Positions 1-5,400 of a DNA stretch of 6,305 bases are shown here, in pieces. The notes beneath the pieces were generated by a model. The model had not been told where the DNA came from. It worked only from the letters and a program-made list of their open reading frames with translations, and did not search any database. The translations under genes and the position numbers were made by a program. The stretch is from assembly GCA_030039655.1 (NCBI GenBank), contig JASHVC010000013.1, positions 1 to 6,305 on the forward strand. The letters are read 5' to 3'. The stretch's first letter is position 1; each line of letters opens with the position of its first letter. The stretch is from Xanthobacteraceae bacterium. GTDB lineage: Bacteria > Pseudomonadota > Alphaproteobacteria > Rhizobiales > Xanthobacteraceae.

Positions 1-113
1 GGCGGCGACGGCACAATAAGTTTAACGGGCCGATCAGGAAAGGCTTGCGCGCCGACGAGCGCCGACAGCGGCAAAATGAACGCAAGCAGAGCGGTGGCAA
101 GATTCCGCTTCAT
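1..113 (-). CDS. Bug/TctC-type tripartite tricarboxylate transporter solute-binding protein (N-terminal fragment)
   Basis: Only the first 37 codons are inside the window; the gene continues past the left edge. The start is a signal peptide (MKRNLATALLAFILPLSALV, then GAQA), followed by FPDRPVKLIVPSPP. This mature N-terminus is the hallmark of periplasmic Bug/TctC receptors, which usually begin [YF]PxRPI[KR]LIVPFPPGG. These proteins bind carboxylates or other small organic molecules in the periplasm, some delivering them to TctAB-type permeases and many acting as orphans. The start is supported by a strong Shine-Dalgarno sequence, GGGGAGGA, just upstream. The ligand cannot be read from this fragment. 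The gene follows an exported class II aldolase-like protein on the same strand, so the two may share a substrate, but a candidate promoter in the gap suggests this gene can also be transcribed alone. The family call is fairly secure despite the short length because the conserved N-terminal motif is present. Confidence 0.82.
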   Translation of the reverse strand, partial: MKRNLATALLAFILPLSALVGAQAFPDRPVKLIVPSP

Positions 114-115
114 GG

Positions 116-123
116 TCCTCCCC
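116..123 (-). promoter_or_regulatory. Ribosome binding site of the Bug/TctC gene
   Basis: Reading the minus strand, GGGGAGGA lies two bases before the ATG at 113. It is a purine-rich, near-consensus Shine-Dalgarno sequence and fixes the start of the left-edge gene. The usable core (GGAG) sits about five bases from the ATG. Confidence 0.6.
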
Positions 124-173
124 AGGATTTCCTAGTCCGAGCGTTACCGCTCTGGCGGCGATGAGCCAAGCGC

Positions 174-202
174 AGTTTACGACGGTATTCCGGGCGCTTC
201 AA
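174..202 (-). promoter_or_regulatory. Candidate sigma70-type promoter for the Bug/TctC gene
   Basis: On the minus strand, a -35-like TTGAAG (197-202) and a -10-like TAAACT (174-179) are separated by exactly 17 bases. Each hexamer matches the TTGACA/TATAAT consensus at four of six positions. Transcription would begin near 167 and leave a leader of roughly 55 bases before the ATG at 113. The site lies in the 134-base gap after the aldolase-like gene, where a promoter is reasonable. The match is by eye; such matches arise by chance, and promoter consensus in alphaproteobacteria is looser than in E. coli. Confidence 0.35.
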
Positions 203-247
203 AGCGGCGTTGCTGATCGACCACCGAGGCGAGCCAACTCGCTGTCT

Positions 248-1051
248 TCACCGCCCGGCCGGCAGCCTCTGCTTGTAATTCTGCCACGGCCGGTCCGCAT
301 CGAAATTCTCGGCCGCATTGCTCGCCAACTCAGCCGCATCCAGGGCCGTAATATGCTTGCGGAGCGTCAGCGCGGTAGTCTGCGCCTCAGCATCAATGTG
401 CGTGTAGATAGTGCGAACGGTAGCCTCGCGCACCGAGCGCCCAACCACGGTGTCGCCGTGGCCACGCATCAAAACGACGGGATTGGCGCTGAGCTTCTTG
501 GCCAGCGCCTGCCCGAGATCGGCGTTGATCACCAGCATCCCGCGCTTTTCTTGCTTCTTGTTAGCCTCGCGAACTTCAAATAACGGCGTTTTCGGCGGCA
601 GGAAGCCGGCTTGCACCACTACGGGCTTCAACGATATTCCGGCCAGCCCAAACGGGATGACGGCCAGATCGTGGGTGTGAATCACCGACTGCACGTCACT
701 TCGCGCCTTATAGACTTCGCAATGAATGTAGCGCTCGCCGTTTAGTCGCGGAGCGTCGGGCGCGATGGGCCGGCAATCGAGACCTACTTCGACAATATCC
801 GCGCGCGATACCAGCGCGGGCGGCATGGCGCGAGGCATGAAGAAGTGATTTGGATTTTTGACGGAACGCGCGCTGACGTGGCCGAAGCTATCGAGAATAC
901 CCTCGTTCGTTAGAATATGGCTTGCCGTAATGACGTCTTGAATCTGAGCTTCGTCTGGATCAACCTGAGAAGCAGTTTGCCCATAGCAAACCGCGGCTAG
1001 ACTGCCCACGACAGCAAGCGGCGCGACGCCGACGGTAAGCGCTCTCCACAT
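248..1051 (-). CDS. Exported class II aldolase/adducin family protein
   Basis: The protein is 267 residues from the chosen start. Class II aldolase-fold proteins are zinc enzymes (aldolases, epimerases, decarboxylases) acting on small sugar phosphates or hydroxy acids. The zinc-binding pair is visible as SVIHTHD (His125, His127), and the third ligand is His198 in LMRGHGDT. Glu106 in NGERYIHCE lies 19 residues before His125, the same spacing as between Glu73 and His92 of fuculose-1-phosphate aldolase, so the catalytic glutamate is probably kept. The fold signature GILDSFGHVSARS is present near residues 51-63. The N-terminus, MWRALTVGVAPLAVVGSLAA, resembles a Sec signal peptide, which is unusual because the family is normally cytoplasmic. 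The frame stays open upstream to an ATG at 1237, but those 62 extra residues look non-coding and would bury the signal peptide. The Shine-Dalgarno sequence at 1051 is weak. The substrate cannot be predicted. It precedes a Bug/TctC receptor gene, which hints at a carboxylate or sugar-acid context. Confidence 0.82.
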   Translation of the reverse strand: MWRALTVGVAPLAVVGSLAAVCYGQTASQVDPDEAQIQDVITASHILTNEGILDSFGHVSARSVKNPNHFFMPRAMPPALVSRADIVEVGLDCRPIAPDAPRLNGERYIHCEVYKARSDVQSVIHTHDLAVIPFGLAGISLKPVVVQAGFLPPKTPLFEVREANKKQEKRGMLVINADLGQALAKKLSANPVVLMRGHGDTVVGRSVREATVRTIYTHIDAEAQTTALTLRKHITALDAAELASNAAENFDADRPWQNYKQRLPAGR

Positions 1052-1261
1052 TGTGCCCCAGACTTTCTCGTCGCCTCCCCCATCCGCCGCCTTGGCACCC
1101 CAATATACGAAAGGGCCGGCGCGAACCGCGCACACTACAATCCGATCGTCCAGCTCCGCAACGACTTCCGCTGAATTGAAATTGGCAGATTTCGGCGTCC
1201 ACCCGGGCGGCGGCTGACGCTGTCGAGCGCAGTTCACTGCCCCTTGGCGCGGCGTGATGCC

Positions 1262-1582
1262 TCAGTGCGTCGCGTCGGGCGTTTGCTGCTCGGGTGTTTC
1301 CAGAATGCCTTCCGCCGCGACGGTCATGCGGAAGTTCGGTTGCTGCTTGCAAAATGCAGTAAATTGAGTGCGCGCTTGTTCGAGCTTGTCGAGGTCGATG
1401 ACCTGGGGCTCTTCTTCTTCGCCATAGAAGCCTAGGAACCACGCCAGGATCAGGGTGCTCGTGGTCTGCTCGCTTTTCATGAAGTCGCTGCAAGTCATCG
1501 CCGACAGGTCGATCTTTTGCTCGTCGCCCCAGGCGGCCGTCGTCATCGCGGCCATGAGAGCCATTATCGTGAGGAGTTTCAT
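1262..1582 (-). CDS. HdeA/HdeB-family periplasmic protein (acid-stress chaperone-like)
   Basis: The protein is 106 residues. HdeA and HdeB are small periplasmic chaperones that unfold at low pH and keep other proteins soluble. The N-terminus, MKLLTIMALMAAMTTAAWG, is a signal peptide with likely cleavage near residues 19-20. The mature part starts DEQKIDLSAMTCSDF, matching the usual HdeA opening in which a short hydrophobic stretch precedes a Cys. The second cysteine is in FTAFCKQQP (Cys31 and Cys78, 47 apart, close to the spacing of the E. coli HdeA disulfide). The helix TLILAWFLGFYGEEEE also fits the family. I chose the second ATG (1582) because AAAAGGA lies 11 bases before it; the first ATG (1594) overlaps that same sequence and would have no ribosome binding site. 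It follows the M23-like gene by 69 bases with no evident terminator, so co-transcription is plausible. Family membership is likely; chaperone activity is inferred. Confidence 0.78.
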   Translation of the reverse strand: MKLLTIMALMAAMTTAAWGDEQKIDLSAMTCSDFMKSEQTTSTLILAWFLGFYGEEEEPQVIDLDKLEQARTQFTAFCKQQPNFRMTVAAEGILETPEQQTPDATH

Positions 1583-1593
1583 TGTATCGATCA

Positions 1594-1600
1594 TCCTTTT
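1594..1600 (-). promoter_or_regulatory. Ribosome binding site that decides the HdeA-like start
   Basis: The minus strand reads AAAAGGA here, 11 bases before the ATG at 1582. The spacing is slightly long. The alternative in-frame ATG at 1594 begins inside this element and cannot use it, so the downstream ATG, which also opens the signal peptide directly, is preferred. Confidence 0.5.
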
Positions 1601-1651
1601 CTGTTTGCGTGAGTTTTTCTTTGGTTCAAGCCGTGAAGCTCCCGTTCCTCA

Positions 1652-2404
1652 TCACCGCCAGCATGGCAGGATGTAGGTGAAACCCTTAAACGCCGAGTAG
1701 TCTTTGTTATGGACAAAGGGTGTTATGGCAACGTCGCCGTCCCCTGCCGGCGCCGTGTTGCGGGCCAGCATGTACAGGGGATCGATCAATCTTGCGGTTT
1801 CATTGATCCAATATTTTCCGCCGTACTTGTTAGTGCTCCAAGACAAATCATCGTTTTCTTTGATTTCCCAGACTTCCCAATGGACCTCGGGAAGGTATTC
1901 ATCGTTGCCCCCCGGCCGGAACACGTTGGCGAGTATTTCGCCACGCGAGATGCTTTCGCCCTCTTTCATTTCACTGATGTCGGCGTATCGCAGGTGGTCG
2001 AACTCGGAATAGTAGAGGGCCGCATGGTCGCGCAGATTGAGCTGGCGCGGCACATGTTTGATCAACAAGGCGCCCTCGTCGCCCCATCCCCAGTCCGCTC
2101 GCCACACTGCACGGACCGTGCCGGGACCCGGCGCCAGGATCGAATCGTTGAGACGGCCACCATCGACACCGGAGTGAGGGTCCTTGCGCCGCGTGCCGTC
2201 GACGTCGATCCAGCTCGCATAGAGCGAGGTCAAGGGGGAACACGTGAAGCCAGCGGGGTATTGAGGCTTCAATCCCGTCGGCTTGATGTCATAGCCCTTT
2301 AAGCCAATATCACCGCGCGACTTTGCCATGACGGCCGTCATGATCGCCGCGCTCACCAGGAGGACGAGCAAACAAGCTCCTAAAAACCAATGAGACAGAC
2401 GCAT
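1652..2404 (-). CDS. M23-like (LytM fold) metallopeptidase with N-terminal membrane segment
   Basis: The protein is 250 residues. M23 enzymes are zinc endopeptidases that usually cut peptide bridges in peptidoglycan. The first zinc motif is DPHSGVDGG (His77, Asp81), equivalent to the HxxxD of LytM. A hairpin region rich in the family pattern follows (LAPGPGTVRAVW, then LLIKH with His117). FDHLRYAD carries His137, matching the Y-x-H-L motif. PEVHWEVWE carries His175, matching the zinc-binding His of HxH, but Glu173 replaces the first His, which is normally a catalytic residue. The C-terminal RLIDPLYML resembles the typical M23 ending. Residues about 6-27 form a hydrophobic segment, a membrane anchor or signal peptide, placing the domain in the periplasm. 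The start at 2404 is chosen for its Shine-Dalgarno sequence; an upstream ATG at 2509 would overlap the synthetase gene by 77 bases. It lies 28 bases after the synthetase, so an operon and a role in processing its product are plausible but inferred. Confidence 0.75.
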   Translation of the reverse strand: MRLSHWFLGACLLVLLVSAAIMTAVMAKSRGDIGLKGYDIKPTGLKPQYPAGFTCSPLTSLYASWIDVDGTRRKDPHSGVDGGRLNDSILAPGPGTVRAVWRADWGWGDEGALLIKHVPRQLNLRDHAALYYSEFDHLRYADISEMKEGESISRGEILANVFRPGGNDEYLPEVHWEVWEIKENDDLSWSTNKYGGKYWINETARLIDPLYMLARNTAPAGDGDVAITPFVHNKDYSAFKGFTYILPCWR

Positions 2405-2407
2405 TAC

Positions 2408-2414
2408 TTCCTTT
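2408..2414 (-). promoter_or_regulatory. Ribosome binding site that decides the M23-like start
   Basis: The minus strand reads AAAGGAA three bases before the ATG at 2404, with the GG about five bases from it. The in-frame ATGs at 2455 and 2509 have only weak or no comparable sequence and lie inside the synthetase gene. This supports a start at 2404 within a 28-base intergenic gap and translation from an operon transcript. Confidence 0.6.
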
Positions 2415-2432
2415 GACTTTCTGGGCGACGAT

Positions 2433-5400
2433 CTACGCGGCTTCGCAGACGCCATTTCGCTCGGCTTCGGTCTCGGAAGCGCGGCGAACGGGTTCGGTCG
2501 GAATGCCATGCCAGCGCGTCGATGGCGCGAGCGTCTCGCCTTTCATCAGCAATGACAGTGGACCGAGGCTCGATCCGCGCAGCATTTTTGCGCCATACAA
2601 AACGACCGACATATTGCCGATCGAGCAGCCATCGCCAATTTCAAGCGAATCCGCCTTCATGACGCGGTCTTCGAACAGGTGCGTCTGAATGGTGGTTCCA
2701 ATATTGAGCGCGGCGTTGTCGCCGATCTTCACGAGGTCGAATTCAGAGAACAGCGTGGTGTGCAAGTACACCCAGCGACCGATTTTGCACCCCATCATGC
2801 GTAGGCAAGGCGCCGCAAACGGTGTTCCCATCAGCGGCGACATGGCATTGGCAGCGAGGCTCTCGAACACGCCGTTGACGATCTCGTTGCGCCAGACGTA
2901 GGCGCACCAAAGCGGGGTGACGGACGGGCGGAAGGTGCCGATCAGAAGCCGTTTGATCCCCGCGGAGACGACGATCAACGCCAACGACAGAGTCATCGTG
3001 ATGACCGGGGCGATCAGGTACACGACCGGCGTTGGAAATTGCGCGTGGCAAATGGCGATCAGATACGCGAAGGCCCCTAGGCATGCCGCCATGATAAATC
3101 CCGGCAGCAGGATGCGCATGAGTTCCATCAGGCCGCGGTACAGCACCAGGCCGAATCCAGGCTGGTAAGTCCTGCTCTCGTCGCTTTGCCCGGCGTCGCA
3201 GGACGAGGACTCGTGCAATTCAAAGCTCGGGGAGCCGAGCCAACGGGTGCCGTCCGGCGTGCGCGTATGGTTCGACGGCGGCGCCGACAGCACTCCGACG
3301 AGGCTGTTGTTGCCGAGTTCGACACCGGACGGCGCAAAGGCGCTGTTGCCGACGAACGACCGCGCGCCGATCTTGTTGGCTGCGAGCTCGACCCAGCCGC
3401 GGTGAATCCGCGGCCCGCCGACCATGCACGCGTCGGCCAAAAAGCTGCCGTCCTCCATCTCGACCAGATCCGGCACCACGTGCATGACCGTCGAGACTTC
3501 CACGTTGCGGCCGATCTTCGCCCCCAAAAGCCGCAGCAGTTGCGGAGTGAACATGGTGGCGTAGATCGGATTAAGCAGGTGCCGGGTATTGTCGAGCAGG
3601 TACCTGAGGAACCAGATGCGCAGGTAGGTGCTGCTTGTCAGCCGATAGGTCCCCGGCCGGATCCGGCCGATCGCCAACCATTTCACCGCCACCACAATCG
3701 CAAGCCACCAGACGCATGATAGCGGAAGCGGCAGGAATGCCGCTCCCACGGCTGCGCCGATTCCGAATTTGAGGAAGCCATAAGAGACGATTGCCAGGCC
3801 CGGCAGCACGCCGAGCAACAGCAAATAACCCATCGCATAGATAAGACCGAGGTGTAGCACGCAGAACAGCGCGCGGCGCCACCAGCTCTCGGGTGCTGCC
3901 TCAGCCGTCGGCAATCTCACGGTACCTGGAGTAGCGGGCGACCCACGGTACGATTGCCCTTGGGCGATCACCGCACCGTCCGCGAGCATGGACATGTCGT
4001 CCAGGAATGACTGGTTCTCCATCTCGACATTCAAGCCGAGATTGCAATGCACGCCGACGAAGCAATCATCGCCGACCGTCACGTGGCCCAGGATGAGGTG
4101 GCCGTCTTCCACACGGTAACCGAGCATGTGGGTGTCGGCGCCGATGCTGGTTCCTCGGCCGATATTCACGAGATCGAAGGCGCTGCAATACGGCGTAGAG
4201 ATCGTGCAATTGGAGCCGACCTTCGCACCCATGGCGCGATAGTAGAGGCTCATGAGCGGCGTTCCGATGAACATGCCGCTCCAACTAATTGACTGAAAGC
4301 GGTCGACGATCCACCACCGCAGATAATAAGAGCCCCAGAGCGGATATCGCCCTGGTTTGAAGCGGCCGATGACGGTCCATTTCACCGCTATGCTGGTGAG
4401 CAGCCAGCCCGGCCAAATAAAGAATGAGAATGTGGAAGCAGTCTCCGCCGCCCACCACCATTCGGTCGTGCCTTTAAGCACATCGATCGCCAGCAGCAGC
4501 AGGAACAGGATCGGGCCGGCCACAACCGCGTGAAAGATCAGCACAACCAGCGCCTGGATGAACGCGCAAGCCCAACGGCCGGCGGTGCCGACACTCTGCC
4601 CTTCTGCGGCGGCCGGCGTAGTAGCAACGGCCTCGGCTTTGCTAACCTTGGGAAATTCGATGAGCTGCGTCTGTTCTAGATGTTGCGCCAGGTGACGCGC
4701 GGTGCGGTGTGCGTAGAAATCGCGCACACTTACTCGGTTGGTCCCGAGCTTGGCACGCAAGTCGGTGGCAACACGGCCCGCTATGTGGGAATGCCCGCCA
4801 AGATCGCGAAAAAAATCATCGGTCGCATAGATGGGCGAAACGCCGAAGCAGCGTTCGAAGCTCTCGACAATGGTTCTTTCCATCGACGTCGCCGGCGGAA
4901 TCGCTTTGCGGTCCTCACTAGCCAGCAGCAATTGCGGAGCAGGAAGACGATTGCGATCGACCTTGCCGCTGAGCATGGTCGGCAGCTCATCGAGCACGTC
5001 CAGATAGCGCGGGATCATGTAGTCCGGGAGCCGCCGGCGGAGAAGTTCGACCAAGCGGCGACGGTCATCAGGGTCGAGATCGCCTTCGGGGACCACATAA
5101 GCCGCCAGCTCGACACTCTCGCCGTGCTTGAGCACATTGACGACGGCCGCGCGGACAAAAGGGTATTCCATCAGGACGGCTTCAATTTCCGACAGCTCGA
5201 CGCGGAAACCCCTGATCTTGATCAGCCGATCGTTCCGGCCGAGGAATTCCAGCGCCCCAGACTTCGTCACACGCACAACGTCGTGGGTGCGAAAAAACCG
5301 CAGTAGATTTCCCTGTTCGTTGACGCTCCCATCGGAAATGAATCGCTCCGCATTGAGTTTCGGCATGTTGACGTAGCCGCGGGAAACGCTCTCGCCGCCG

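Noticed and set aside
139..152. Small inverted repeat GAGCG/CGCTC with a four-base loop.
   Set aside because: The five-base-pair stem has no T-tract and such repeats are common in GC-rich DNA; it is not a credible terminator.
986..1051. Possible lipobox around Cys22 of the aldolase-like protein (LAAVC).
   Set aside because: The residue before the Cys is Val, not Gly, Ala or Ser.
1119..1131. Inverted repeat GCGCG/CGCGC with a three-base loop between the HdeA-like and aldolase-like genes.
   Set aside because: The stem is short, lacks a T-tract and could form by chance in GC-rich sequence.
1052..1237. In-frame upstream extension of the aldolase-like gene to an ATG at 1237.
   Set aside because: It adds 62 residues without family similarity and would place the signal peptide internally. 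I treat this as open non-coding sequence, though the start at 1051 has only a weak ribosome binding site.
1702..1732. Promoter-like TTGCCA-N16-TAACAA on the minus strand, upstream of the HdeA-like gene.
   Set aside because: It lies inside the M23-like coding region, the -10 matches only three of six bases and the spacing is short.
1709..2302. Plus-strand open frame of 197 codons opposite the M23-like gene.
   Set aside because: It is antisense to conserved M23 motifs and shows no family features of its own.
2366..2404. Lipobox-like L-G-A-C at the N-terminus of the M23-like protein.
   Set aside because: The Cys is at residue 11 and the hydrophobic stretch follows rather than precedes it, so it is not a lipoprotein signal.
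2405..2509. Upstream starts (2455, 2509) for the M23-like gene, overlapping the synthetase.
   Set aside because: The extra residues are Arg/Lys/Pro-rich and are read from the end of the synthetase gene; the ATG at 2404 has a much better Shine-Dalgarno sequence.
4680..5306. Long plus-strand open frame of 208 codons opposite the synthetase.
   Set aside because: It is antisense to a clearly conserved adenylation/carrier region and has no recognisable domain; long antisense frames are expected in GC-rich genes.
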